Shown here: positions 44,927 to 56,063 of the stretch, one piece after another
Numbering within the stretch: position 1 is the stretch's first letter
Layout of the letters: every line of letters starts with the position of its first letter
Assembly: GCF_030733845.1 (NCBI RefSeq)
Contig: NZ_CP132311.1
Span: 1,863,501 to 1,927,500 of the forward strand
Length of the DNA: 64,000 nucleotides
From: Shinella zoogloeoides
GTDB lineage: Bacteria; Pseudomonadota; Alphaproteobacteria; Rhizobiales; Rhizobiaceae
Direction of reading: 5' to 3'
Translations under genes and position numbers: made by a program
Notes under the pieces: model-generated
Databases searched by the model: none
What the model was told of the DNA's origin: nothing
Seen by the model: only the letters and a program-made list of their open reading frames with translations

Positions 44927-46015
44927 CTAGATCCGCTCCTCCGTGCCCGCATCGAACAGCGAGGCCAGTCCCATGTCGAAGGCGAGCTTCACCGCCGTGC
45001 TGGGGGCAAAGCGCCGCGCGCCGCCGACGCGGACGGACATGGTGTGGCCGGCATGGTTCAGCCAGAGCAGGTTGTCCGCGCCCATCGGCTCCTCGATATC
45101 GACCGTCGCCTGATGGGTCTCGGCCGCAAAAGCCTCCTCGTTGACCTTCACATGTTCCGGCCGCACCCCGAGCACGACCTTGCGGCCCGGCCGGAGCGTT
45201 TCGCCGGCCGCATAGCCATCGAGCGAAAAATCCACGCCGTTCGTCGTGAAGACCGGCTTGCCGCCCCGCTCCGCGATCTCGCCGCGCAAAAAATTCATCG
45301 AAGGCGAACCGATGAAGCCGGCGACGAAGAGGTTGCGCGGCGCGTTGTAGATCGTGTTCGGATCGGCAAGCTGCTGGATGACGCCGCTCTTCATGATGGC
45401 GATGCGGTCGGCCAGCGTCAGCGCCTCGATCTGGTCATGGGTGACGTAAATCATCGTGTTCTTCAGCGACTGGTGCAGCCGCTTGATCTCCACGCGCAAT
45501 TCCGAGCGCAGCTTGGCATCGAGGTTCGACAGCGGCTCGTCGAAGAGGAAGACGTCGACGTCGCGCACCAGCGCCCGGCCGATCGCCACGCGCTGGCGTT
45601 GGCCGCCGGAGAGTTCGGCGGGCTTGCGCTTCAGGAGCGGGCCGATCTGCAGGATCTCGGCCGCGCGCGCGATGCGCTTCTCGATCTCCGGCTTCGCCAT
45701 GCCGGCGACCTTGAGGCCGAAGGAGAGGTTCTTCTCCACCGTCATCTGCGGATAGAGCGCATAGGACTGGAACACCATGCCGATGCCGCGGTCCTTCGGC
45801 TCCTCCCAGGTGACGTTCCTGTCCTTGATGAATATCTGCCCGCCGGTCGGCTCCAAAAGGCCGGCGATGCAGTTGAGCAGGGTCGACTTGCCGCAGCCGG
45901 ACGAGCCGAGCAGCACGAGGAATTCGCCGTCGCCGATATCGAGATTGAGGTTTTCCAGCACGGTGACCGCGCCGAAGCTCAAGGAGAGATCCCTGATGGA
46001 TACGGAATTCTGCAT
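44927..46015 (-). CDS. Sugar ABC transporter ATP-binding protein (MsmK/UgpC-like)
   Basis: ATPase of 362 residues for a carbohydrate importer. Walker A is LLGSSGCGKSTLLNCIAGLL, the signature is ELSGGQRQRVAIGRALV, and Walker B is VFLFDEPLSNLDAKLRSELR. The C-terminal third is the TOBE regulatory domain (VVLGVRPEHVKV, NLLWLNHAGHTMSVRVGG). It is the last gene of the four-gene importer and has a four-base gap to the preceding permease. It powers the uptake of the inferred beta-mannoside. Confidence 0.95.
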   Translation of the reverse strand: MQNSVSIRDLSLSFGAVTVLENLNLDIGDGEFLVLLGSSGCGKSTLLNCIAGLLEPTGGQIFIKDRNVTWEEPKDRGIGMVFQSYALYPQMTVEKNLSFGLKVAGMAKPEIEKRIARAAEILQIGPLLKRKPAELSGGQRQRVAIGRALVRDVDVFLFDEPLSNLDAKLRSELRVEIKRLHQSLKNTMIYVTHDQIEALTLADRIAIMKSGVIQQLADPNTIYNAPRNLFVAGFIGSPSMNFLRGEIAERGGKPVFTTNGVDFSLDGYAAGETLRPGRKVVLGVRPEHVKVNEEAFAAETHQATVDIEEPMGADNLLWLNHAGHTMSVRVGGARRFAPSTAVKLAFDMGLASLFDAGTEERI

Positions 46016-46018
46016 GGC

Positions 46019-46927
46019 TTATCCCTTGACTGCGCCGGCGGCGATGCCGCGGACGAAGAGGCGTCCCGACACGAAATAGACGATGAGCGGGACCGCGCCG
46101 GTGAGCAAAGTCGCGGCCATGTTGACGTTGTACTCCTTCACCCCCTGGACGGAGTTGACGATGTTGTTGAGCTGCACGGTCATCGGGTAATATTCCGGCC
46201 GCGTGAACACGACGCCGAAGAGGAAGTCGTTCCAGATGCCGGTGGTCTGAAGGATCATCGCCACGACGAAGATCGGCAGCGACATGGGCAGCATGATCCG
46301 GAAATAGATCTGCCAGAACCCCGCCCCGTCGATGCGCGCCGCCTTGAACAACTCCTCCGGCAGCGACGAGAAGTAGTTGCGGAAGAGCAGCGTCAGGATC
46401 GGCATGCCGAAGATGGTGTGCACGATGACAAGGCCGGTGAGCGTGCCGTAGATGCCCATTTCCCGGAGCACGATGACGATCGGATAGAGCATCACCTGAT
46501 AGGGAATGAAGGCGCCGACGATGAGGATGGTGAAGAACACATCCGCGCCCTTGAACTTCCAGTTGGCGAGCGCATAGCCGTTCACCGAGGCGACGAGGAT
46601 GGAAATCAGCGTCGAGGGGATGGTGATGCGCACGGAATTCCAGAAACCGCGCGAAAGGCCGTCGCAGTTGAGGCCGGTGCAGGCGCTCGCCCACGCCTTG
46701 GCCCAGGGCTCGAAGGTGATCTCCAGCGGCGGCGAGAAGATGTTGCCGAGGCGGATTTCCGGCATGCCCTTCATCGACGTGACGACCATCACGTAGAGCG
46801 GCAGCAGGTAATAGAGCGCCGCCACCAGCAGCGTGCCGTAGAGCATGATGTTGCGGCCGGAAAGCGTGCGGCGGGGTTTTGCACCCCAGGGCTCGGCGCC
46901 GGGCTTGAGGGAAACGGTGTCAGCCAC
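46019..46927 (-). CDS. Sugar ABC transporter permease, MalG-like
   Basis: Membrane subunit of 302 residues from the CUT1 family. After a cytoplasmic N-terminus it has six hydrophobic segments; the EAA loop reads PEELFKAARIDGAGFWQIYF, then RIMLPMSLPIFVV. It starts eight bases before the stop codon of the MalF-like gene, giving a translational overlap. It pairs with that permease to form the membrane channel. Confidence 0.94.
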   Translation of the reverse strand: MADTVSLKPGAEPWGAKPRRTLSGRNIMLYGTLLVAALYYLLPLYVMVVTSMKGMPEIRLGNIFSPPLEITFEPWAKAWASACTGLNCDGLSRGFWNSVRITIPSTLISILVASVNGYALANWKFKGADVFFTILIVGAFIPYQVMLYPIVIVLREMGIYGTLTGLVIVHTIFGMPILTLLFRNYFSSLPEELFKAARIDGAGFWQIYFRIMLPMSLPIFVVAMILQTTGIWNDFLFGVVFTRPEYYPMTVQLNNIVNSVQGVKEYNVNMAATLLTGAVPLIVYFVSGRLFVRGIAAGAVKG

Positions 46928-47822
46928 GCTTGCGTCCTCCGAATTCGAGATAGGCCCAGGGGACGATGATGATGGCGACCGTGACGAGCATCATGGTGGA
47001 GGCGGCAAAGCCCTGACCGAGGTTCTGCGCCTGGAACATGTAGTCGTAGACGTATTTCGCCGGCACTTCGGAGGCGATGCCCGGCCCGCCGCTCGTCTGC
47101 GCCACCACGAGGTCGTAGACCTTGACGATGCCGCTCGCGATGATGACCAGCGTGGTGATGAAGACAGGCCGCATCATCGGGATGACGATGAAGAGATAGG
47201 TCTTCCACATCGGGATGCCGTCGACGCGCGCCGCCTTCCAGATGTCTTCGTCGATGCCGCGAAGGCCGGCAAGCAGCAGGCACATGACGAGGCCCGTCCC
47301 CTGCCAGAGGCCGGCGATCAGCACACCGTAGATGACGATCTGCGAATTATAGAGCGGATCGAAGGTGAAGCTCGCCCAGCCGAGCGCGCGCACGACGGAC
47401 TGCACGCCGAATTCGGGGTTCAGTATCCATTGCCAGACAAGGCCGGTGACAATGAAGGACAGCGCGAAGGGATAGAGAAAGATCGTGCGAAAGGTGTTCT
47501 CGAAGCGGATCTTCTGGTCCATCAAAGCAGCCAGCAGGAAGCCGATGACGAGGCTGAAGACGAGCGTGAAGAGGCCGTAGATCGCCAGATTCTGGATCGA
47601 CACGATCCAGCGCGGCGCATCCCACAGGCGCTCGTACTGGTCGAAGCCGACGAATTTCGCCCGCGGCAGCAGCTTCGAGTTGGTGAACGAATAGACCACC
47701 GTCCAGACCGTGCCGCCGAGAAAGATGACGACGGCGGTGAGCATCATGGGAATGGAGGCAATCTTGGAACTGAGATTGCGCAGCAGCCTGCTGGGGCGAC
47801 CGGTGTGTACCTGGCCCGTCAT
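46920..47822 (-). CDS. Sugar ABC transporter permease, MalF-like
   Basis: Membrane subunit of 300 residues, six or more hydrophobic segments, CUT1 type. The EAA loop is DEDIWKAARVDGIPMWKTYL, then FIVIPMMRPVFITTLV. The conserved N-terminal helix MMLTAVVIFLGGTVWTVVYS is present. The ATG at 47822 has a GGAGGAGT upstream. It is the first of three tightly linked transporter genes that follow the binding-protein gene after an intercistronic hairpin. Confidence 0.94.
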   Translation of the reverse strand: MTGQVHTGRPSRLLRNLSSKIASIPMMLTAVVIFLGGTVWTVVYSFTNSKLLPRAKFVGFDQYERLWDAPRWIVSIQNLAIYGLFTLVFSLVIGFLLAALMDQKIRFENTFRTIFLYPFALSFIVTGLVWQWILNPEFGVQSVVRALGWASFTFDPLYNSQIVIYGVLIAGLWQGTGLVMCLLLAGLRGIDEDIWKAARVDGIPMWKTYLFIVIPMMRPVFITTLVIIASGIVKVYDLVVAQTSGGPGIASEVPAKYVYDYMFQAQNLGQGFAASTMMLVTVAIIIVPWAYLEFGGRKRG

Positions 47823-47857
47823 GAGTCACTCCTCCTTGGTCCTGACCAGGGGTGAAC

Positions 47858-47880
47858 GGCCGGCGGCAGCGCCGCCGGCC
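47858..47880 (-). terminator. Strong intercistronic hairpin after the sugar-binding protein
   Basis: GGCCGGCGGC (47858-47867) pairs perfectly with GCCGCCGGCC (47871-47880) around AGC. Without a T-run it is more likely to protect the upstream binding-protein mRNA end, raising its level over the permeases. Confidence 0.6.
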
Positions 47881-47898
47881 GGCATCACGCGCGCCTGA

Positions 47899-49134
47899 TC
47901 ACTCCGCCGAAGCGATGATGTCGGCAAAACGCTTCTGCGCGTCTTCCGGGGTCATGGACGGATTGGCGAAGAATTCGGAGAACAGGTCCTCCTTCTGCTT
48001 CTGGCTGTCGGCCGAAAGCAGCTGGTCGGTCCAGTCGATCACATTGCCATTGGCGAGGATGTCGAGCCCCTTCTTCATGCAATCGTTGGCGGCGCCGAGA
48101 TCGACGTCGCCGCGCACCGGCAACGAGCCCTTCTTGAGGTTGAAGGCGACCTGCGCGCCGGGGCTGACCAGCGTGGAGGCGAGCACTTCCTGCGCCTTCG
48201 ACTTCTCCTCGTCCTGAAGGACCGGGAAATAGAAGGCGTCGCCCCCGGTAGCGATGACGTCGGTCATGCCGAGGCCCGGCAGGCAGGTGTAATCCTTGCC
48301 GGCGACCTTGCCGGCGAGCGCGAACTCGCCCTGCGCCCAGTCGCCCATGATCTGGCCGCCGGCCTTGCCGGTGATGACCATGTTGGTGGCCTGGTTCCAG
48401 TCCTGAACGTTGGTGCCCTTCGACATGCGGCGGGCGTCGTCGGCCGCCTTGAAGACCTTGGCGATCTCGGGACCGGCGGCGAGTTCCGCGTCCTTGTCCT
48501 TGAACACCTTGTAGAACGTATCCTTGCCGCCGATGGCGAGCAGCAGCACGTCGAACGCACCGGCCGCCTGCCACGCCTGCCCGCCGACCGCCAGCGGTAC
48601 GATGCCGGCCTTTTCGAGCGCCGGCGCAGCCGCGACGAACTCGTCCCAGGTCTTCGGCACCGCGACGCCAGCCTTCTCGAAGGCGCCATTGGACAGCCAG
48701 AGCCACTGCCAGGAATGGATATTGACCGGCGCGCAATAGATCTTGCCGTCGATGGTGCAGCTGTCGAGCAGGCTCGCCGGCTTGATGATCTCCTTCCAGT
48801 TCTCCCTGGTCGCGACATCCGTCAGGTCGCGCATAAGGCCGGCCTCGACCAGTTCCTCGGCCTGACGGCCGTGGTTGAACTGCGTGGCGGCCATCGGGTC
48901 GCCGCCGGTGATGCGGCTGACCATGATCGGCCGCGCCGTGCCGCCAGCGCCGGCGATGGCGCCGTCGATCCACTTGTTGCCCGTCGCATCGAATGCCTTC
49001 GCCAGTTCGGCGACCGCCGCTGCCTCCCCGCCGGACGTCCACCAATGGGTCACTTCCAGATCGGTCGCATTGGCTGCGGCGAACGGCAGGACCACGGTCG
49101 CTGCCAGAACAGCAGCCGAAACACGAATCTTCAT
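47899..49134 (-). CDS. Sugar ABC transporter substrate-binding protein
   Basis: Periplasmic family-1 binding protein of 411 residues. The signal peptide is VSAAVLAATVVLPFAAANA. The N-terminal domain reads DLEVTHWWTSGGEAAAVAEL, a usual start for oligosaccharide binders, and MSKGTNVQDWNQATNMVITG, then KAGGQIMGDWAQGEFALAGK follow. The context with a beta-mannosidase suggests it binds a beta-mannoside or manno-oligosaccharide. It is the first gene of the operon and lies downstream of a LacI-operator-like site. Confidence 0.93.
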   Translation of the reverse strand: MKIRVSAAVLAATVVLPFAAANATDLEVTHWWTSGGEAAAVAELAKAFDATGNKWIDGAIAGAGGTARPIMVSRITGGDPMAATQFNHGRQAEELVEAGLMRDLTDVATRENWKEIIKPASLLDSCTIDGKIYCAPVNIHSWQWLWLSNGAFEKAGVAVPKTWDEFVAAAPALEKAGIVPLAVGGQAWQAAGAFDVLLLAIGGKDTFYKVFKDKDAELAAGPEIAKVFKAADDARRMSKGTNVQDWNQATNMVITGKAGGQIMGDWAQGEFALAGKVAGKDYTCLPGLGMTDVIATGGDAFYFPVLQDEEKSKAQEVLASTLVSPGAQVAFNLKKGSLPVRGDVDLGAANDCMKKGLDILANGNVIDWTDQLLSADSQKQKEDLFSEFFANPSMTPEDAQKRFADIIASAE

Positions 49135-49150
49135 GAGTCTCCTCCCTCAC

Positions 49151-49162
49151 TGAAACGTTGCA
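49151..49162 (-). promoter_or_regulatory. LacI-operator-like site upstream of the sugar-binding protein gene
   Basis: TGAAACGTTGCA is a near-perfect palindrome with the central CG typical of LacI-family operators. It lies 17-28 bases upstream of the ATG, where bound repressor would block initiation or elongation. Confidence 0.6.
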
Positions 49163-49421
49163 GTAAAAATGTAGACCAACAGATTTCATCGCGCAACATC
49201 CCTTCGTCGGATTTTCTCGCGGCAGGACCGGGCAACGACAGGTAAAGCGCCACGGTAAGCCTCCGTTCGAATTAAATATAATTAATCAATATGTTGCGTT
49301 TTCATGCCCGCGCATGAGGAGTTTCAGGCGGTTCTTTCGTTGAGCGAATAAATTATAGTTTCGCAGCGACTAGGCGGCCATGGCGCTAATGCGGGCGAAA
49401 ATTTCATCTCGACAAGCAAAC

Positions 49422-49433
49422 TGTATCGTTACA
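49422..49433 (+). promoter_or_regulatory. Second LacI-operator-like site, before the lacI-type gene
   Basis: TGTATCGTTACA resembles the site at 49151 (consensus TGWAWCGTTRCA) and is about 85 bases upstream of the regulator start. The rest of the 385-base gap is AT-rich (for example AATTAAATATAATTAAT at 49270-49286), consistent with two divergent promoters. Confidence 0.6.
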
Positions 49434-49519
49434 GATTAAGGTCGATCCGGCGCGGGAGTGGCGGCGTGGCTCAAAAAATGTATAACCGGCTGCTAATACG
49501 GAAGGACGGGCAGGCAGGC

Positions 49520-50563
49520 ATGGACAGGAAGATGAGCGAGGGCCAGGCCGGCGCGCCGCCGCCCTCCGGCGAGCGGCCGACGTTGAAGACGATCGCCTTC
49601 ATGACCGGCCTCGGCATCACCACGGTCTCGCGGGCGCTGAAGGATGCGCCCGATATCGGCAGCGAGACGAAGGAGCGCGTGCGCCTCGTCGCCCGCCAGA
49701 TCGGCTACCAGCCGAACCGCGCCGGCGTGCGCCTGAGAACCGGCAAGACGAACGTCATCAGCCTCATCCTCAGCCTGGAAGAGGAGATTATGGGCCTGAC
49801 GAGCCCGATGGTCGTCGGCATTTCGGAAGTGCTCGCCGCCACGCAATACCATCTCGTGGTGACGCCCTACCGCACGCAGGGCAACGCCCTCGATCCGGTG
49901 CGCTACGTGCTGGAGACGGGCGCGGCCGACGGCGTGATCATCTCGCGCACCGAGCCGAAGGATGCGCGCGTCGCGCTGATGATCGAGCGCAACTTCCCCT
50001 TCGTCACGCACGGCCGCACGGAGATGGGCCTTGCCCATCCCTATCACGACTTCGACAATGAACGTTTCGCCTATGAGGCGGTGCGCAAGCTTGTCGAGAT
50101 GGGCCGCAAGCGGCTGGTGCTGCTCCAGCCGCCGCCCTACCTCACCTTCTACCTGCACATGCGCGCCGGCTTCGAGCGGGGCATCCGCGATTTCGGCGCG
50201 ACGGCCCTGCCCTTCGGCACGGTCGACCTCGACAGCGGCCTCGTCGAGATCCGCAAGGCGGCCGAGGCGATGTTCGACACGCCCGATGCGCCCGACGGCA
50301 TCGTCTCTGGCAGCGGTTCGGGCGCGGTAGCGCTGATCGCCGCGCTGGAAGCCAAGGGCCGCAGGCTCGGGCGCGATATCGACATGGTCTCCAAGGAACC
50401 GCACATGTTCCTGCAATGGCTGCGACCCGAGGTCGTGACCATGCGCGAGGACATCCGCCTCGCCGGCCGAGAACTGGCTAAAGCGGTGCTCGCCCGCATC
50501 GAGGGCCGCCCGCCCGAAGAGTTGCAGACGCTGAGCTATCCGATCCCGACGGACGAGGCCTGA
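49520..50563 (+). CDS. LacI-family transcriptional regulator
   Basis: Regulator of 347 residues from the chosen ATG. The helix-turn-helix is LKTIAFMTGLGITTVSRALK, followed by the hinge GYQPNRAGVRLRTGKTNVIS, then the periplasmic-binding-protein-like effector domain (IMGLTSPMVVGISEVLAATQ). It is presumably the repressor of the divergent beta-mannoside operon. The start is uncertain: an in-frame GTG at 49466 extends the protein by 18 residues and an ATG at 49532 shortens it by four; all give the same HTH. Confidence 0.9.
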   Translation: MDRKMSEGQAGAPPPSGERPTLKTIAFMTGLGITTVSRALKDAPDIGSETKERVRLVARQIGYQPNRAGVRLRTGKTNVISLILSLEEEIMGLTSPMVVGISEVLAATQYHLVVTPYRTQGNALDPVRYVLETGAADGVIISRTEPKDARVALMIERNFPFVTHGRTEMGLAHPYHDFDNERFAYEAVRKLVEMGRKRLVLLQPPPYLTFYLHMRAGFERGIRDFGATALPFGTVDLDSGLVEIRKAAEAMFDTPDAPDGIVSGSGSGAVALIAALEAKGRRLGRDIDMVSKEPHMFLQWLRPEVVTMREDIRLAGRELAKAVLARIEGRPPEELQTLSYPIPTDEA

Positions 50564-50694
50564 CGCCTCCCCGCCCTTTCCCATCTCATTGCTGCGTAGC
50601 TATTTGTGGCTGTTGCAGACGGCCTCTTTTTACGGCATCGCAAGGCCGTCGCCTGAATCGAAAACGGGCGAGAGAGGCGAACGAGAGGCGGGGC

Positions 50695-51948
50695 ATGAGC
50701 GACGAAAGACAAAGACTGAACTATGTGCTCTTCCTCGTCGCCGGGGCAGGCCTCGTGAATGTCGCAAGGGCGATGACGCTCTCGTTCCTTGCCATCAAGC
50801 TGCAGCAATCCTTCGGTCTCGGGCCTGCCATGATCGGCATGCTGCTCGGCATCGGTCCGCTTGTCGGGGCGATCGCTGCCCCGTTCGCCGGCTCGCTGTC
50901 GGACAAGGTGGGGCGCAAGACCGTGCTGACGCTGACGCTTCTCTCCATGGCGCTCGCCATGGTCGGGATGGGCGTCGCCGAGACGGTTCTCGCCTTCTGC
51001 CTCGCCCAGATCGTCGCGGCCGTCACCATCGCCATCAACGAGCCGATTTCCCGCGCCCTGATGAGCGACGTATGCCCGGAACCGCTGCGCCTCAAATATT
51101 TCTCCTGGCGCTACACCGCGATCAATTTCGGCTTTGCCGTCGGCCCGCTGATCGGGATCGCGGCAGGCGCCGCCTCCACGACGCTTTTCATCATCGCCGG
51201 CATCGTCTATGCGCTGTTCGCGCTTGCCCTGCACCTGCTGAAGGTTCCTCTTCATCGCAGCGCGGCCGAGCCGGCCTCCGCGCCCGGCCTGTCGGTGCTT
51301 GAGAGCATCAGGACTGCGATCCGCGACCCCCGTCTCGCCTTCTTCGTCGGCGGCGGCACCTTGCTGATTGCGGTATACGGCCAATGGTCGGCCACCCTCG
51401 CCCCCTACCTTTCCGGCAGCATCGCCGGCGGCGTGGAGATTTTCGCCTATATGGTCTCCATCAACGGCGCTGTCGTCCTGATCGGAAACCCGTTCGCCCG
51501 CCGTTTCATCGAGCGCGCGGGCGCGCTCAATGCGCTGGTGATCGGCTGCCTGCTGTTCCTTGCCGGCGAGCTCGGTTTCCTCGTTTCCAGCGGCTTGTGG
51601 GGCCTGGCGATCTCGATGGTCGTTTTCACCATTGGAGAAATCCTGGTCGTTCCCTCCGAATACATGCTGGTCGACGGCATCTCGAACGACCGCAACAGGG
51701 GCAGTTATTTCGGCGCCCATTCGTTCTCGACGGTCGGCAATTTCGTCGGCCCGACCCTGGGCGGCCTTATGCTGGGCGCTTTCGGCGGCCCCGGCATGTT
51801 CCTTCTTTTCGCCGGCTTCGCGGTGATCAGCGCGATCCTCTTTGCGGTGGGCACAAGAATGCCGCCGCCCAGGGCCTCGGTCGAGCTTGCACCGGCAGCA
51901 GCATCCGAAGGCGCGACCGGCCCTCACCTCCGGGGCCTCTACGCCTGA
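50695..51948 (+). CDS. MFS transporter, sugar-efflux (SetA/SetB)-like
   Basis: Major-facilitator transporter of 417 residues with about 12 membrane helices. The loop 2-3 motif is GSLSDKVGRKTVLTLTLLSM. The N-terminus LNYVLFLVAGAGLVNVARAM and the loop ALMSDVCPEPLRLKYFSWRY resemble SetA/SetB-type sugar exporters. The ATG has GGAGAG-like purines (GAGAGGCGGGGC) upstream. It lies 131 bases after the LacI-type gene and ends at a strong terminator. It may relieve sugar stress, but this is only inferred. Confidence 0.85.
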   Translation: MSDERQRLNYVLFLVAGAGLVNVARAMTLSFLAIKLQQSFGLGPAMIGMLLGIGPLVGAIAAPFAGSLSDKVGRKTVLTLTLLSMALAMVGMGVAETVLAFCLAQIVAAVTIAINEPISRALMSDVCPEPLRLKYFSWRYTAINFGFAVGPLIGIAAGAASTTLFIIAGIVYALFALALHLLKVPLHRSAAEPASAPGLSVLESIRTAIRDPRLAFFVGGGTLLIAVYGQWSATLAPYLSGSIAGGVEIFAYMVSINGAVVLIGNPFARRFIERAGALNALVIGCLLFLAGELGFLVSSGLWGLAISMVVFTIGEILVVPSEYMLVDGISNDRNRGSYFGAHSFSTVGNFVGPTLGGLMLGAFGGPGMFLLFAGFAVISAILFAVGTRMPPPRASVELAPAAASEGATGPHLRGLYA

Positions 51949-51972
51949 TCCCGCGCAGACTTCCAATCAAGC

Positions 51973-52002
51973 AAAAGGCCCGGTCTTGCGACCGGGCCTT
52001 TT
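51973..52002. terminator. Bidirectional terminator between the MFS gene and gnd
   Basis: AAAAGGCCCGGTC (51973-51985) and GACCGGGCCTTTT (51990-52002) are perfectly inverted around TTGC, giving T-runs on both strands. It serves the convergent MFS and gnd genes. Confidence 0.92.
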
Positions 52003-52024
52003 GACTTCAAACGTTCACCCAAAC

Positions 52025-53455
52025 TTACCCATTCAGCCCCGAACCCCACGGGCCATGATGGCTGTCGGCGCCGTCCACGCGGTCGAAGCCGTGCGCGCCG
52101 AAGAAGTCGCGCTGGGCCTGGATGACGTTCGCCGTGCCGCGGCCGCGGCGGTAGCTGTCGAAATAGCCGAGCGCCGAGGCGAGCGCCGGGACCGGCAGGC
52201 CATGCAGCGCGGCGGCCGAGACGACGCGGCGCAGAGCCCCGTCGGTCTCCTTCACCATCGAGGCGAAGGCCGGAGTGACGATCAGGTTCGCGGCATCCGG
52301 CGCCTCGGTGAAGGCGCTGGTGATCTCGTCGAGGAACTGCGAGCGGATGATGCAGCCGGCGCGCCAGATTTTTGCGATGACGGGCATCGGCAGGTTCCAG
52401 CCATATTCCTTCGAAGCGGCCGACATCACCGCGAAACCCTGCGCATAGGCGCCGATCTTGCCGGCGAGCAGCGCGCTTTCGAGATCCTTGAGGAAGGCCG
52501 CCTTGTCCGGCACCTGCAGCGCCGGCACATCCGGCAGGCCGAGGATTTTTTCGGCCGCTTCACGCTCGGTCTTGAAGGAGGAGATCGACCGGGCGGCGAC
52601 GGCGGCCTCGATGCCGGTCGCCGGCACGCCCATGTTCTGCGCCTCGATGGCGGACCACTTGCCGGTGCCCTTCTGGCCGGCCTTGTCGAGGATCATGTCG
52701 ACGATCGGGCTGCCGCTGATCGGGTCCTTCGCGGCAAGCACCTTCTCGGTGATCTCGATGAGATAGGATTCAAGCCGCCCCTTGTTCCATTCGCCAAAGA
52801 CGGCGCTGATCTCCGATGCGCTCATCTTCAGGCCGTCGCGCAGGATGCCGTAGATCTCGGCGATCATCTGCATGTCGGCATATTCGATGCCGTTGTGGAT
52901 GGTCTTGACGAAGTGGCCGGCACCGTTCTCGCCGAGCCAGGCGACGCACGGCTCGTCCTTGTATTTGGCGGCGATCGAGGTCAGCACCTTCTCCACGCGC
53001 TTCCACGAATCCTCCGTGCCGCCGACCATGATGGAGGGGCCATGGCGCGCGCCCTCCTCGCCGCCGGAAACGCCCATGCCGATGAAGGTGAGGCCCGAAT
53101 CCTTCAGCGCGTCGAAGCGGCGCATCGTGTCTCGGAAGTTCGCGTTGCCGGCGTCGATCATGATGTCGTTCTTTTCCAGATACGGACGCAGCAGCTCCAT
53201 CTGCTGGTCCACCGCCGCGCCGGCCTGGATCATGATGATGATCGGCCGCGGCGGGCGGATGGCGGCGACGAAGTCCTCGATCGTGTCGCAGGGCACGATC
53301 TGGCCCTTCAGGTCGCCGGCCTCCTCATAGAATTCCTTCGTGCGCGCTACCGTCCGGTTGAACACTGCGATCCTGTTACCCTTCTCGGCAATGTTGAGCG
53401 CAAGGTTCGACCCCATCACGCCAAGACCGATCAGCCCGATTTCCGCCTGTGCCAC
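52025..53455 (-). CDS. gnd: 6-phosphogluconate dehydrogenase, decarboxylating
   Basis: Pentose-phosphate enzyme of 476 residues that oxidises 6-phosphogluconate to ribulose 5-phosphate with NADP. The coenzyme motif is IGLIGLGVMGSNLALNIAEK, the substrate motif is MGVSGGEEGARHGPSIMVGG, and catalytic-lysine HFVKTIHNGIEYADMQMIAE is followed by KGTGKWSAIEAQNMG. The GTG start at 53455 follows GGAGG with seven-base spacing and gives the correct N-terminus; the open frame upstream is not conserved. It stands alone on its side of the terminator. Confidence 0.95.
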   Translation of the reverse strand: MAQAEIGLIGLGVMGSNLALNIAEKGNRIAVFNRTVARTKEFYEEAGDLKGQIVPCDTIEDFVAAIRPPRPIIIMIQAGAAVDQQMELLRPYLEKNDIMIDAGNANFRDTMRRFDALKDSGLTFIGMGVSGGEEGARHGPSIMVGGTEDSWKRVEKVLTSIAAKYKDEPCVAWLGENGAGHFVKTIHNGIEYADMQMIAEIYGILRDGLKMSASEISAVFGEWNKGRLESYLIEITEKVLAAKDPISGSPIVDMILDKAGQKGTGKWSAIEAQNMGVPATGIEAAVAARSISSFKTEREAAEKILGLPDVPALQVPDKAAFLKDLESALLAGKIGAYAQGFAVMSAASKEYGWNLPMPVIAKIWRAGCIIRSQFLDEITSAFTEAPDAANLIVTPAFASMVKETDGALRRVVSAAALHGLPVPALASALGYFDSYRRGRGTANVIQAQRDFFGAHGFDRVDGADSHHGPWGSGLNG

Positions 53456-53625
53456 GATAGTACCTCCGTAGGATGGCGCGGCGAGGGATTCTTGCCGGAC
53501 CGTGCCGAAAGCGCCGCGCGAAAGAAGAGTGGGGAGCTTGGGCTCCAACCGTGGTGTTTTGGCATTCAAATCGATTTACGACAAGGAATTGTTTGTTCGA
53601 GCAGTGTTTTTAGAACCAGTCGAAA

Positions 53626-53777
53626 TCAGCGTCCCGGCCTGTCGTCCCCGTCGTCGAGCACGCGCCAGGCGGCGCCCTCGACATCGTCGTACTGGCCGCT
53701 TTTCAGCGACCAGAGGAAGGCACCGAGGCCGAGCGCGCCGAGGAAAAGCGCGATGGGGATGAGGAAGATCAGCGTGT

Positions 53778-53781
<4 letters not shown>
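53626..53781 (-). CDS. fixS: cbb3-type cytochrome oxidase assembly protein CcoS/FixS
   Basis: Very small membrane protein of 51 residues. It reads MNTLIFLIPIALFLGALGLG, then AFLWSLKSGQYDDVEGAAWR. One N-terminal helix and the SGQYDD-x-A-x-R pattern identify CcoS, needed for cofactor insertion into the cbb3 oxidase. The ATG overlaps the fixI stop codon by four bases, so fixGHIS is a single translationally coupled unit that ends with this gene. No gene follows it before gnd; the 170-base gap shows nothing else. Confidence 0.93.

Positions 53782-56059
<2,278 letters not shown>

Positions 56060-56063
<4 letters not shown>

Noticed and set aside
42590..46969. Open frame of 1459 codons on the plus strand
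   Set aside because: It is antisense to the beta-mannosidase and importer genes, and runs straight through the RIME-like element. The translation is a biased mix of R, H, G, D, V and A, as expected for the antisense of GC-rich codons.
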